From: CAVZVW01 sp963778845
GTDB lineage: Bacteria; Actinomycetota; Actinomycetes; Actinomycetales; Kineosporiaceae
Length of the DNA stretch: 64,000 nucleotides
Direction: 5' to 3'
Assembly (NCBI GenBank): GCA_963778845.1
Contig: CAVZVW010000001.1
Span: forward strand, 1-64,000
The notes beneath the pieces were generated by a model. It saw only the letters and a program-made list of their open reading frames with translations. It did no database searches and was not told where the DNA came from. Positions 1-8,800 of this stretch are shown here, piece by piece. The first letter of the stretch is position 1, and the number at the start of each line of letters is the position of its first letter. Made by a program: the position numbers and the translations under genes.

Positions 1-811
1 ACGGCCGGACGGCTCGGTGTGAGAGCAGCTCTCAAGGACATCGAACTGCTCCGCGTCCTCGCTCAACCAAGCGTGGTGTCGACGGAACACGAGGGCAACG
101 GTGTCGGGATTCGAGTGACCCACGAACCACGTCCAACGCCAGGGGGGACGCTGGGCGCTGAAGTCTCTTACGCGGTCCTTGAACGGGTATCCCTGGACCG
201 TAGGATCCCTCAGGAGCACTGGTGTGTGGCCTCGATGGTCGAGTCCCCCGATCGCGTCGAAGACCTGGCGCTTCTTCGTAAGTCTCTGGCGGGCTCCCAG
301 GCGAGGTTGCGAGATCGACGCGCAGGGACACCCCGAAGTAGGCGAAGAGAAGATGGTCGTGAGAGGGATCGAAGAGCAGGTCCTCCAGTTCTCCGAGCCC
401 CCAGACGATTACCTGGACGACACCACGCTCTCCCAGGCGCTCCCGCAGGACGCTCCCGTGCGACGTGACACGTTCGCCGGCACCGCCAAGACGAAGCCGT
501 CCGGTGGGCGGTCGCGTCGAATACGGCGTCGCGGACAGACCTGCTCGGCCTTGCTGGTCCGAAGGCCTTCTGACGTTTCACCTGGAAGAGCCAGGAGCGC
601 AGTGGCGCGCTGTCCGAGGCGTTATCCTCCTCCGCTGCCTCCAAGGCCCGGATATCGATACGCCGTCGTCACCGACCGCCCGATGGCCTCTAGGACGGTC
701 CACTTCCGGGAAGTCGTAGGCAAGCTGGCGCACGAGGTCCTCGAATCTATGGGGCTCCAGGTCCTCGAAGTGCAGCGGATTGGTTGTGCGCGTCGGCGAG
801 GGCTTCACCAC
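1..811 (-). pseudogene. Frameshifted Mrr-like PD-(D/E)XK restriction endonuclease remnant, runs off left edge
   Basis: Reading the minus strand from a GTG at 811 and moving between frames rebuilds one protein. It begins NPLHFEDLEPHRFEDLVRQL, then LEAIGRS, GDDGVSI, LEAAEEDNASD and WLFQVKRQKAFGPA, then VRDAVFDAT, PPDGFVLAVPANVS, ERLGERGVVQVIVWGLGELE, DPSHDHLLFAYFGVSL, KKRQVFDAIGGLDHRGHTP, WRWTWFVGHSNPDTVALVF and EDAEQFDVLE. The acidic GDDGVSI followed by QVKRQK matches the D...QxK catalytic signature of Mrr-type nucleases, which cut foreign or modified DNA. At least five frame changes, near 720, 680, 650, 505, 450 and 325, destroy the reading frame. The codon pattern is still GC-rich, so decay looks recent, or indel errors contribute. 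The C-terminus lies outside the window. Confidence 0.7.
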
Positions 812-1270
812 CCAAGGATGCCTCGCGCACCGCCGGGGTCGTCATCCGACATGACTTCGCTGGGCGCGAGGGGGACTGATGCCGAGGCGTGTGACACCTG
901 ATCGGCATGTCACGCGTGAACGTACTCCGCGGCTGGCCGGGCGTTGGGCATGTCATTCGTGCTGTCCGCCGACGAGTCAGTTGTCCAGATCGGTGCCACC
1001 TTAACGTTGACCTGTTCTGCGGCTGGTCCATGGACTCCCGAAACGAGGCCGTTTCGATTGAGCCAGAGACCATGTTAGCGCTCGGAGCGCCAGGCATTCT
1101 GCTTTCCAACGACTTGTACGGCGGCATGGCAGCGAGCCTAACCCTGGCCTTGCAGTAACGGGTTGATCACGGGGTCTGCGACACGGGCCTGGATGCACGG
1201 AAGTGCCTGCCCTGCTTGAGATTCTGGTCTTGCTGAGGGACCACGAACCGTCAAGAGGAGAGGCACTCCG
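812..1270. other. Gene-poor stretch between nuclease remnant and transposase
   Basis: No ORF here shows a recognisable protein or convincing codon bias on either strand. The interval separates the decayed nuclease gene from the transposase. It probably holds the upstream region of the nuclease gene and the left flank of the insertion sequence. Confidence 0.5.
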
Positions 1271-2826
1271 TTGGTGCAGGCTACAACGCGACGCCCGAAG
1301 ATCACAGTCACCGCCGACGGGGACGGTGTCGTGTCGCATGTCGGGGCCCGGCTGCTCAGCGATGTCGCGACCGTGGTCGGGCTGGATGCCGGGTTCGGTG
1401 AGGTCGCCGGCGGGCGTCGGGTGCGCCGCTCGGCGCATGACCCGGGGCGGGTCCTGAGCGACCTGGCGGTCCTGCTCGCCGATGGCGGGGAAGCGATCAG
1501 CGACCTGGCTGTCCTGCGCGACCAAGACGCCCTGTTCGGGGCGGTGGCCTCGACCCCGACCGCCTGGCGGGTCCTGAAGACTGTGGCCGACGCTGGTGCC
1601 AGCGCGCTGGCCGCGCTTCATGAGGCGAGAGGCCAGGCTCGGGAGCGGGCGTGGCTGGCCCGGGCCGAACTCGGCCGCACGATCCCGGCGGTGAAGGCTG
1701 GTGGGCGGAGGTGGAAGGGCCTGGTCATCGATATCGACGCCACGCTGGTGACCGCGCACTCGGAGAAGGAGTCCGCCGCCGCCACGTTCAAAGGCGGGTT
1801 CGGCTACCACCCCCTGCTGGCGTTCCTGGACAACACCAATGAGGCCCTCGCGGGGATTCTGCGCCCGGGCAACGCCGGGGCGAACACCGCCGCCGACCAC
1901 ATCGCCGTCACCGACCTGGCCCTGGCGCAGATCCCCGACCACCAGCGCTACGGCCAGCCGATCCTGATCCGCGCCGACGGCGCCGGAGCGACCAAGGCCT
2001 GGCTGGCCCACTTGCACACCCTGCGCCGGCCCGTCGAGGACGGCGGGCACGGCTTGGACCTGGACTACTCGGTCGGGTTCACCATGACCCAGGCCGTCCA
2101 GGACGCGATCCTGGCCCTGCCGGAGTGGGCGTGGACCCCGGCGGTGCGCATCGACGGCAAGCTGCGAGACGGTGGGGACGTCGCCGAGCTGACCGGCATC
2201 CTGCCCGCCCACGGGGTGGATCTGAGCGCCAACGGCTGGCCCCCAGGAATGCGGGTCATCGTCCGGCGGGAACGGCCCCACCCCGGCGCCCAGCTCACCT
2301 TCTCCGACATCCACGGCTACCGGTTCCAGACCTTCGCCACCAACACTGGTGTCGGGCAACTCGCCGCCCTGGAGGCCAGGCACCGCGCCCACGCCCGGGT
2401 CGAGGACCGCATCCGCACCGGCAAGGACACCGGCTACGGCCGGTTCCCCTCCCGCCACTTCGCGATCAACGCCGTCTGGCTCCAGATCGCCCTGACCGCG
2501 GCAGACCTGATCGCCTTCACCCAGACCATGCTCCTGGACGGCGAACTGGCTGCGGCAGAACCCAAGACACTGCGCTACCGGCTCCTGCACGTCGCCGCCC
2601 GGATCACCCACGGCCAACGCAAGACCTGGATCCGCATCCAAGCCACCTGGCCCTGGGCAGCCGACCTCGCCGCCGCCTTCGGTCGCCTCCGGCTGCTCCC
2701 CGCCCCGACCTGACCGCCACACCCGACCCGAGACGACCCCGTCAGGAACGACCCGGAGACACCGGACACCACGCCGGCCACCTCCGCACACCCTCGGCCC
2801 GGGCCACACCCGGCCCGCCAGAATCG
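1222..2826 (+). mobile_element. IS1380-family insertion sequence, ends uncertain
   Basis: A single full-length transposase ORF is flanked by non-coding DNA. The bounds given here are an inverted 8-mer, GATTCTGG at 1222-1229 and CCAGAATC at 2819-2826. This match is short and could be chance. No target-site duplication could be established by eye. The element lies inside the eroded region next to tRNA-fMet. Confidence 0.4.
1271..2713 (+). CDS. IS1380-family transposase
   Basis: This DDE transposase catalyses movement of its insertion sequence. The 480-residue length is typical of the family and the frame is intact. Visible family blocks are VIDIDATLVTAHSEKE (first catalytic Asp region), the Gly/Tyr-rich FKGGFGYHPLLAFLDN block, ADGAGATKAWL (second Asp region) and the late YRFQTFATN and EDRIRTGKDTGYGRFPS segments. 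The listed start is TTG; GTG at 1274 is equally possible, and GGAGAGG lies about 11 nt upstream. It is the only mobile-element gene here that looks active. Its neighbours are a decayed nuclease gene on the left and plasmid-like genes on the right. Confidence 0.9.
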   Translation: MVQATTRRPKITVTADGDGVVSHVGARLLSDVATVVGLDAGFGEVAGGRRVRRSAHDPGRVLSDLAVLLADGGEAISDLAVLRDQDALFGAVASTPTAWRVLKTVADAGASALAALHEARGQARERAWLARAELGRTIPAVKAGGRRWKGLVIDIDATLVTAHSEKESAAATFKGGFGYHPLLAFLDNTNEALAGILRPGNAGANTAADHIAVTDLALAQIPDHQRYGQPILIRADGAGATKAWLAHLHTLRRPVEDGGHGLDLDYSVGFTMTQAVQDAILALPEWAWTPAVRIDGKLRDGGDVAELTGILPAHGVDLSANGWPPGMRVIVRRERPHPGAQLTFSDIHGYRFQTFATNTGVGQLAALEARHRAHARVEDRIRTGKDTGYGRFPSRHFAINAVWLQIALTAADLIAFTQTMLLDGELAAAEPKTLRYRLLHVAARITHGQRKTWIRIQATWPWAADLAAAFGRLRLLPAPT

Positions 2827-3163
2827 AAGATCCAATACCGGAGATCCGGCATGATCATCCACCTACTGAAAGACGGAGGCTAATGACCACGATCTGCATC
2901 GTCCGCTCATCGGCACGACCGGTAGTCGCTTCCCGTTCGGCCGGCACGCGAGGACAACGCTGACAGCCGCCGACTGCGGCATTGGGAGGCCGCCTCGACT
3001 CCGAGCGACGCCGCCCCGCGCCGCTATCGGCGGAAGCCCAAGCGGTGACCCCGTAGCGGCAACTGAACACGAAGCCCCCGCCTGGGCCACCCCGGACAGC
3101 AATCAGTCGGGCGATCAACGAAGGGCGTGGGGCGATAGTGGTTGTGACTGGTCCGCGCCGGGC
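2714..3163. other. Spacer downstream of transposase
   Basis: There is no supported gene. Overlapping minus-strand frames at 2855-3236 are short and Arg/Pro-rich with no recognisable domain. The spacer includes the right flank of the insertion sequence and the downstream end of the replication-relaxation gene. Confidence 0.5.
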
Positions 3164-4045
3164 TCACTGGCCGGCGGCTAAGTCCTCGGCCAGATCGCTG
3201 AGGTGGAAGAGGCCGCCGGGGTGGTGGCGCAGCCACCAGACCTGTTCGGCGGGTGAGGCGCCAGCCCCGGCGGCGTGGTCGCGGGCGGCGGTGGCCACGG
3301 CGACGTCGACACGCTGCTCGGCGAGCAGCGTGTGGAGGTGGGCCTCCCGGGTGGCCGAGTGCAGCCAGAACAGGACCGGCCAGGGCTGCCCGATGCCGCG
3401 GATCAGCCGGGTGTAGTTGGGCAGCTTGTCGACCAGTCGGTGCAGGGGTTCGGTGCCTGTGTCGTACTCCAGGAAGAACCCGATCCGCCGCCGCACCCCG
3501 TCATGGACATCGGTGTAGATGCCATGCCCGTCCGGGCGGGCCCCGGTGGCCACACCCATAGCGAACTGGTGAGGCCGGGCACAGCGGGCCTCGGGCCACC
3601 ACCGCTCCAACACGGAGCCGGGGTGGGTGCGAGCGTGGCCGGCGAGGTCGGTGAAGAACTGGTTGACTCCCAACAAATGCGCCAGGCTGGCTCGGCTGGT
3701 CAAGGCCCGCATCCGGGCTCGGGCCTGCCCCGGTCGGGGCGGGTCCTCGCCGACCTGGGCGGCGCGGACCTCGGCGCCGAGCTGGGCCAGCACGTAGTGG
3801 TAAGGGAAGGACCCGCCGTCCAGGCGTAACGGCCGGAACCGGTCCACGACCCCGAGCCTGGTCAGGGTCGCCAGCCGGCGCTGAGCGAAGTCCGCCGATG
3901 GGAACAGCGCGTGGGCGATCTGGGCGCTGGTCAGCACCCCGTGCTCGGACAACCATTCGATGAGCTGGTGGTCCCGGTCGGTCAGGTGGGCCTGGATCCG
4001 CAGCACCCCATCACTACCCCGCCCTACGCTCACGGGCCTATCCAC
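3164..4045 (-). CDS. Replication-relaxation family protein
   Basis: The 293-residue protein is typical of actinobacterial conjugative and integrative elements and plasmids, where it is thought to help replication initiation. The N-terminus holds a winged helix-turn-helix (DRDHQLIEWLSEHGVLTSAQ then FAQRRLATLTRLGVVDRF). The family core follows, with FLEYDTGTEPLHRLVDKL, LPNYTRL and PVLFWLHSATREAHL; the FLEYD segment is nuclease-like. It is intact and ends in AEDLAAGQ. With the excisionase-like gene upstream on the same strand it marks this region as an integrated element. No integrase, relaxase or transfer gene is seen in the window. Confidence 0.8.
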   Translation of the reverse strand: MDRPVSVGRGSDGVLRIQAHLTDRDHQLIEWLSEHGVLTSAQIAHALFPSADFAQRRLATLTRLGVVDRFRPLRLDGGSFPYHYVLAQLGAEVRAAQVGEDPPRPGQARARMRALTSRASLAHLLGVNQFFTDLAGHARTHPGSVLERWWPEARCARPHQFAMGVATGARPDGHGIYTDVHDGVRRRIGFFLEYDTGTEPLHRLVDKLPNYTRLIRGIGQPWPVLFWLHSATREAHLHTLLAEQRVDVAVATAARDHAAGAGASPAEQVWWLRHHPGGLFHLSDLAEDLAAGQ

Positions 4046-4268
4046 CAGCCGGAGCCTTCACGGCTCCCCCAGTCGGGGACCCCCAGTAAGGGGTCTGTCG
4101 CGATCACCGTGACGGATCCGATCCGGTCGCTGACCTTGGACGACAACACCTCGTGGGGGTCCGGTTCCCTGTCCGGTTCAAGCCCGACCCGCAACCAGAC
4201 CCCCACCCTGACCCGCGACCGGACTCCCAACGCGCACGATGGGCGTCGACCGGCACGACTGGCACCGG

Positions 4269-4556
4269 CTACTGACTGCCGAGGTAACGGAGCAGATCGG
4301 CGACCGGGACGACGACTCGCCGTCCCAATCGCAGCAGCCGGACCGGGAACGCGTCGTTGCCGGCGAGTTCGTAGGCCAGGGTCCGGCCGATGCCGATGAT
4401 CTGGGCGGCGGTCTCCAGGTCGGTGGTCATGCCCAAGGCGCGGACCTGTTCGGGCGTCCACGTCCGGCGACGACTCATCAACGGAGCCGGTAAAGGCTCG
4501 ACGGCAGAGGCGACTTCACGGGCCGATGGCTGCCGGGGTAGAGCGGGTCTGGTCAT
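4269..4556 (-). CDS. Excisionase-like helix-turn-helix protein
   Basis: A small DNA-binding protein with an AlpA/Xis-like winged helix: TWTPEQVRALGMTTDLETAAQIIGIGR leads into LAYELAGNDAFPVRLLRLGR and VVVPVADLLRYLGSQ. This follows the usual pattern of a helix-turn-helix choosing a target, then a basic wing. In integrative elements such proteins direct excision and sit beside an integrase. Here no integrase follows on the minus strand, so its partner is lost or outside the window. ATG starts at 4556 (95 residues) and 4478 (69 residues) are both possible. It lies about 380 bp from the tRNA-fMet 3' end. Confidence 0.7.
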   Translation of the reverse strand: MTRPALPRQPSAREVASAVEPLPAPLMSRRRTWTPEQVRALGMTTDLETAAQIIGIGRTLAYELAGNDAFPVRLLRLGRRVVVPVADLLRYLGSQ

Positions 4557-4886
4557 GCCCACTAACCGCCCACCCAAACGGCCATCCGCCGCATCCGCTT
4601 GATCCGGGAAGCCAACAGCGCCGGTTGTCCAGACCCTTGTCCAGGCTAAAACACCACAAACTGGCCTCCACCGCGTCGGCAGCGGCATCCGCACCCAAGC
4701 CATCCAGTACCTGCCGACGGTGGCCGCCCAGCCCGGCAATCGTCATGCCTACGTCGGCGGGCGAGGTTCAACCCATGGCGGGGCCGCTCCGCGGTGGCGC
4801 CCTGGAGTCCGCCGAGGAGCCTCAGGTGCCGCGCAGATCTGCCGGAGTCCGATGGCTCCCGCTAACAACCTGCTAACAAACGATCT

Positions 4887-4921
4887 AGAGGCCGGCTCCC
4901 ACGTTCTGGAAACCGGCCTCT
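4887..4921 (-). terminator. Probable terminator of tRNA-fMet
   Basis: On the minus strand a 9-bp inverted repeat, AGAGGCCGG (4887-4895 on the plus strand) against CCGGCCTCT (4913-4921), encloses a 17-nt loop. It lies 14 nt past the tRNA CCA end. A T-rich stretch (TCGTTTGTTAG) follows. Confidence 0.55.
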
Positions 4922-4935
4922 GACCTGCTACTTCT

Positions 4936-5012
4936 TGGTAGCGGGGGCAGGATTTGAACCTGCGACCTCTGGGTTATGAGCCCAGCGAGCTACCGAGCTG
5001 CTCCACCCCGCG
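4936..5012 (-). tRNA. Initiator tRNA-fMet (CAT)
   Basis: The minus strand folds as a 77-nt tRNA with encoded CCA. The acceptor is CGCGGGG/CCCCGC, the D-loop GAGCAGCTCGGTAGCTC, the anticodon loop CTCATAA and the T-arm AGGTTCAAATCC. The anticodon stem is CTGGG/CCCAG with the three consecutive G:C pairs next to the loop that mark initiators. The first acceptor position is an unpaired C1-U72, another initiator trait. The 3' end faces the accessory region, the orientation expected if an integrative element used this gene as its attachment site. Confidence 0.95.
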
Positions 5013-5063
5013 TCGGTACCCCCAGCCTACGTGGTGCGCGACGACACGGGCAAATCCGCGAGG

Positions 5064-8000
5064 TCACTTGGTCGGCGACGCGCTCGGGGACGCGGACGGG
5101 GAAGGTGACGCGGTCGGCGCCCCGTTGAGCAGGGCCTCCGCGGCGACTGCGCGTTGCACGGCATCGTTGAGCCTCCGCTGGGCGTCCCCGTAGGCGGTGA
5201 AGTCCCGTGCGGCGAGCGCGGCGTCGCTGTCCTTCAGCGCCTGGGAGGCGTCCTGCAGGGCCTGGTCCAGCTGGGCCTGGGCACCCGCCGGCGGGGTGGT
5301 GGTCGCGGTCGACGGGCTGGGAGTCGGGGTCGGTGACCCTGGTCCGTTCCCGACACCGCCCCCGGTTCCCGTGCCGGAACCGGTCCCGGTGGCGTTGCCG
5401 CCGAAGACCTGGTCGAGCGCACCACCGAGGGTGTCGTCGAAGCCGATCTTGGTGCCGAAGGCAACCAGCACCCGCTGCAGCAGCGGGAAGGTGTTCGCGC
5501 CGGCCCCTCGGACATAGACGGGCTGCACGTAGAGCAGCCCACCGCCGACGGGCAACGTCAGGAGGTTGCCGTACTCGACGGACGACGCACCGCCACGCAG
5601 CAGGTTGAGCTCGCGGGTGACCGACGGGTCGGCGTTGAACTGGTTCTGCACCTGCCCCGGTGCCGGCACCACGGCGTCACGAGGCAGCTCGAGAAGCCGC
5701 AGCTTCCCGTAACCCGCGGAGCGCTGGCCCGCCGTGGAACCCGCGTTCGAGTCGACCGCGAGGAATCCCGTGAGCACCTGTCGCTGGCCGCCAGTAGGGA
5801 TGAACGTCGACGTCAGCGAGAACGACGCTCCGTCGGTGGCCCCGGGCATCTGCAGGGTGAGGTAGTACGGCGGCTGCAGCTGCGTCTGCCCCGACTGGGT
5901 CGGGTCGTCCGGCACCTTCCAGAAGTCCTGCTCGCCGAAGAACGCCTCGCCGTCCTGCACGTGGTACTGCTGCAGAAGGTCACGCTGCACCTTGAACAAG
6001 TCCTCGGGGTAGCGCACGTGGGACATCAGGTCGCCGCTCATCGCCGTGATCGGCTTCATGGCGCCGGGGAAGATCTTCTGCCAGGCCCGCAGGATCGGGT
6101 CGGTGGTGTCCCAGGCGTAGAGGCTCACGCGGCCGTCGTAGGCGTCGACCGTCGCCTTGACGGAGTTGCGCATGTAGTTGACGTTCTGCGGCTGCAGCGC
6201 GACGACGCTGCGCCGGGTGCTGGTCAACGAGTCCTGCGTCGCGTCCTGCAACGGCTGCGTCGAGGAGTAAGGGTAGCGGTCCGTGGTCGTGTACCCGTCG
6301 ACGATCCAGACGATGCGGTGGTCGACCACCGCGGGGTACGGGTCGCCGTCCAGTGTCAGGAAGGGGGCCACCTTCTGCACCCGCATGCGCGGCTGCCGGT
6401 CGTAGAGGATCTTCGAGTCGGCGTTGACGAAGTCGGACAGCAGGAAGTTCTGCTCGCGGAACTTGATCGCGTAGAGCAGGCGGTTGAACAACGAGCCGAT
6501 CGCGACGCCGCCGTTGCCGGTGTAGATCGTGTTGTGCTGGCCGGTGGCGCTGTTGTCGGGGTAGTCCAGCTCGACCGGGGCCGAGCTGGACGGGGCGCCG
6601 ACGATCGAGTACTCCGGCGACTGCTCTCCGAAGTAGACGCGCGGCTCGTAGTCGCCGAGCTGGCCGACCGACGGGATGCCGGACTGGAAGAAGACCGGCT
6701 TTCCGTCACTGCTTCGCTGGTTGCCGTAGGCGGCGACCGCACCGAAGCCGTGCGTGCGGATGATGTGGTCGGTCACCCAGTTGCGCTGTCGGGACGGGTC
6801 GTTCGGGTTGAGCTCGCGCACCGCGACGACCGTGTCGTTCAAGCGACCATTGATCTTGTACCGGTCGACGTCGAGGGCGTCGGGGAACGCGTAGTACTGC
6901 TTGTTCTGCTCGAGCTGGCGGAAGGCGTCGGAGACGAGAGCGGGATCCAGCAGCCTGATCCCGGGTACGGTGTCCGCGTCGTTGCGCAGCGCCCCGGGCT
7001 CGGCCGTGGTACGGGCCTCGTAGGACGTCGGGACGATGTCGGACAACCCGTACGCGGCGCGGGTCGCCTGGATGTTGCGCTCGATGTAAGGCGTCTCGAG
7101 AGTCAGCTCGTTCGGCTTGACCTGGAACCGCTGGACCACCGCAGGGTAGATCCCGCCCAGCACGATGGCGCTCACGAGCAGGAGTCCCGTGCCGTACAGA
7201 GGCAGAGCCCGCCAGCCGTCGACGAACGCCGCGACCACGAACAGCACGGCCACGATGATCGCGATGGCCGCCAGCACGGCGCGGGAGGTGAGCACCGCGT
7301 TGGCGTCGGTGTAGGTGAGGCCGGTGATCCGCGCCGACTCGCGCGTGGTGAGGGCGTAGCGACCCAGCCACCAGGAGACGCCTCGCAGCAGGAGGAAGAC
7401 GGCGATGATCAGACCCAGGTGCATGCGGGCAGCGGGCAGTAGCCGTTGCCCAGCCCCCTGCAGCCTCAGGCCGCCGTACAGGTAGTGCGTGACGACGGCG
7501 GCCAGGCCGGAGAAGAACACCACAGCGGTGGTGAAGCTCACCAGGAACTGCAGCCACGGCAGCGTGAAGACGTAGAAGCCCACGTCGAGCCCGAACTGCT
7601 TGTCCTTGGTGCCGAAGGACACCCGGTTCCACCACAGGAGCAACGTCTCCCACTCCTGGGTGGCCGCCGAGCCCGCGAACAGACCGAGCGCGGCCGGGAC
7701 GGCGATCACGACGAGCCGACGCAAGGGCTCGATGCCGTCGCGGTAGCGGTCGAGCGCGGCCTGCTCCGGCGACACCGGCGCGTAGATCGGCCTGGCCCGG
7801 TAGGCCACCACGAGGCTGGCGAGCACCCCGCCGGCCATGAGCAGCCCACCGACGACGAACAGTGCCGCCTTGGTGAGCATCTCCGTGCGGTAGACCTGCA
7901 GGAAGCCCAGCTGGCGGTACCAGAGGACGTCGGTCCACACCGATGCCAGCACGAGCACCAGCACGATCAGCACACCGAGGATGGCCAGCGTCGGGGCGAG

Positions 8001-8069
8001 GGCACCACGCCGACGGCGGCGAAGCACCGGGCGTGGTCCGCTGCCGCGCGGTTCGGACTCGAACGTCAC
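5064..8069 (-). CDS. UPF0182 family large membrane protein
   Basis: A large actinobacterial membrane protein of unknown function. Seven hydrophobic segments lie in about the first 330 residues, for example LAILGVLIVLVLVLASVW, LGLIIAVFLLLRGVSWWL and VLAAIAIIVAVLFVVAAFV. A long, presumably extracytoplasmic domain follows with family segments such as ERNIQATRAAYGL, FQSGIPSVGQLGDYEPRVYF and RYPEDLFKVQRDLLQQYHV. The C-terminus is low complexity: Gly/Thr repeats, then an Ala/Gln coil, then a SPSPSASPSASP tail. The GTG at 8069 is preferred to the GTG at 8090. It is divergent from the PPA1309 gene. The order with the PDZ/Lon protease matches mycobacterial Rv3193c-Rv3194c. Confidence 0.93.
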   Translation of the reverse strand: MTFESEPRGSGPRPVLRRRRRGALAPTLAILGVLIVLVLVLASVWTDVLWYRQLGFLQVYRTEMLTKAALFVVGGLLMAGGVLASLVVAYRARPIYAPVSPEQAALDRYRDGIEPLRRLVVIAVPAALGLFAGSAATQEWETLLLWWNRVSFGTKDKQFGLDVGFYVFTLPWLQFLVSFTTAVVFFSGLAAVVTHYLYGGLRLQGAGQRLLPAARMHLGLIIAVFLLLRGVSWWLGRYALTTRESARITGLTYTDANAVLTSRAVLAAIAIIVAVLFVVAAFVDGWRALPLYGTGLLLVSAIVLGGIYPAVVQRFQVKPNELTLETPYIERNIQATRAAYGLSDIVPTSYEARTTAEPGALRNDADTVPGIRLLDPALVSDAFRQLEQNKQYYAFPDALDVDRYKINGRLNDTVVAVRELNPNDPSRQRNWVTDHIIRTHGFGAVAAYGNQRSSDGKPVFFQSGIPSVGQLGDYEPRVYFGEQSPEYSIVGAPSSSAPVELDYPDNSATGQHNTIYTGNGGVAIGSLFNRLLYAIKFREQNFLLSDFVNADSKILYDRQPRMRVQKVAPFLTLDGDPYPAVVDHRIVWIVDGYTTTDRYPYSSTQPLQDATQDSLTSTRRSVVALQPQNVNYMRNSVKATVDAYDGRVSLYAWDTTDPILRAWQKIFPGAMKPITAMSGDLMSHVRYPEDLFKVQRDLLQQYHVQDGEAFFGEQDFWKVPDDPTQSGQTQLQPPYYLTLQMPGATDGASFSLTSTFIPTGGQRQVLTGFLAVDSNAGSTAGQRSAGYGKLRLLELPRDAVVPAPGQVQNQFNADPSVTRELNLLRGGASSVEYGNLLTLPVGGGLLYVQPVYVRGAGANTFPLLQRVLVAFGTKIGFDDTLGGALDQVFGGNATGTGSGTGTGGGVGNGPGSPTPTPSPSTATTTPPAGAQAQLDQALQDASQALKDSDAALAARDFTAYGDAQRRLNDAVQRAVAAEALLNGAPTASPSPSASPSASPTK

Positions 8070-8152
8070 GTCAGCACAACTTACCCACACCGTGCGGGGT
8101 TCCCGGTACGGCCCTCTGTGATGCGAACGTCGATGACAGGATCAGGCGGGTG

Positions 8153-8776
8153 ATGCCTCCTGACCCCCCGGCTGACCCCGCGGCCGACCCCGCGGCCGAC
8201 CCCGCGAGACGACGAGCAGTCAGGCGCGCCGTCGTGGAGGTCGAGCGGCACGTCGCCGCCGCGGGCTGGGACGCGCCCGTGCGCCTGTTCGCCCTGGTCC
8301 GCACGGCGGGGGCCATTGCGCGCGACCCCTCGCTCGTCGTCCAGCTGCCGGGCGAGGCCGTCGACGCCGCGAAGGCGGACGCCGAGCACCTCACCGCGGT
8401 CGAGCAGGAGGACCTGCCCGGGGCGTCGACGCTGGAGGCCCTGCTGGCCGCCGTGGCCTGGCCCCCGACCGTGGACGGAGCCGCCGTCGTGGTCGAGCGC
8501 GTCGTCCTGCCGCCGGATGCGGAGACCGACGTCGAGGCCGCCGTGGCTGCCGCGCTGGACGCCGATCCCCGACTGTCTCCCGACGAGGAGCTCCTGCACC
8601 GCCTCGCAGCCCACCCGCAGCGCGAGGACGTGCGGCTCGCCGCAGCGGTGTTGCGCGGCGGGTTGGGGTCGTGCGCCGTGCGGACCCGCAGCAACGACCA
8701 CGACGACCGCGTGGCCCTGGGGGACGACCTGGTGCCCGGCCTGCTCGCGGCGCTCTTGGCGACCCTGGACGGCTGA
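8153..8776 (+). CDS. PPA1309 family protein
   Basis: A conserved actinobacterial protein of about 207 residues with unknown function. The body is recognisable: VVEVERHVAAAGWDAPVRLFAL, ALVRTAGAIARDPSL, LEALLAAVAWPPTVDGAAVVVE and HPQREDVRLAAAVLRGG. The N-terminus has a short DPAADPAADPA repeat, encoded by a repeated 12-bp unit. It has no signal peptide or membrane segment. ATG 8153 is chosen; an in-frame GTG lies just before it at 8150. It is convergent with the PDZ/Lon protease gene, with a 24-bp gap. Confidence 0.85.
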   Translation: MPPDPPADPAADPAADPARRRAVRRAVVEVERHVAAAGWDAPVRLFALVRTAGAIARDPSLVVQLPGEAVDAAKADAEHLTAVEQEDLPGASTLEALLAAVAWPPTVDGAAVVVERVVLPPDAETDVEAAVAAALDADPRLSPDEELLHRLAAHPQREDVRLAAAVLRGGLGSCAVRTRSNDHDDRVALGDDLVPGLLAALLATLDG

Positions 8777-8800
8777 AGCCGCCAAGCGGTCAGGGTTGCG

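Noticed and set aside
1001..2809. 602-codon minus-strand ORF
   Set aside because: Shadow of the IS1380 transposase; very Gly/Arg/Asp-rich with no family match.
4557..4886. Integrase fragment near tRNA-fMet
   Set aside because: Searched all frames by eye for the catalytic R, HxxR and Y of tyrosine recombinases and found none convincing.
5961..7442. 493-codon plus-strand ORF
   Set aside because: It lies entirely opposite the UPF0182 gene, and its codon pattern is the mirror of that gene. No domain is visible.
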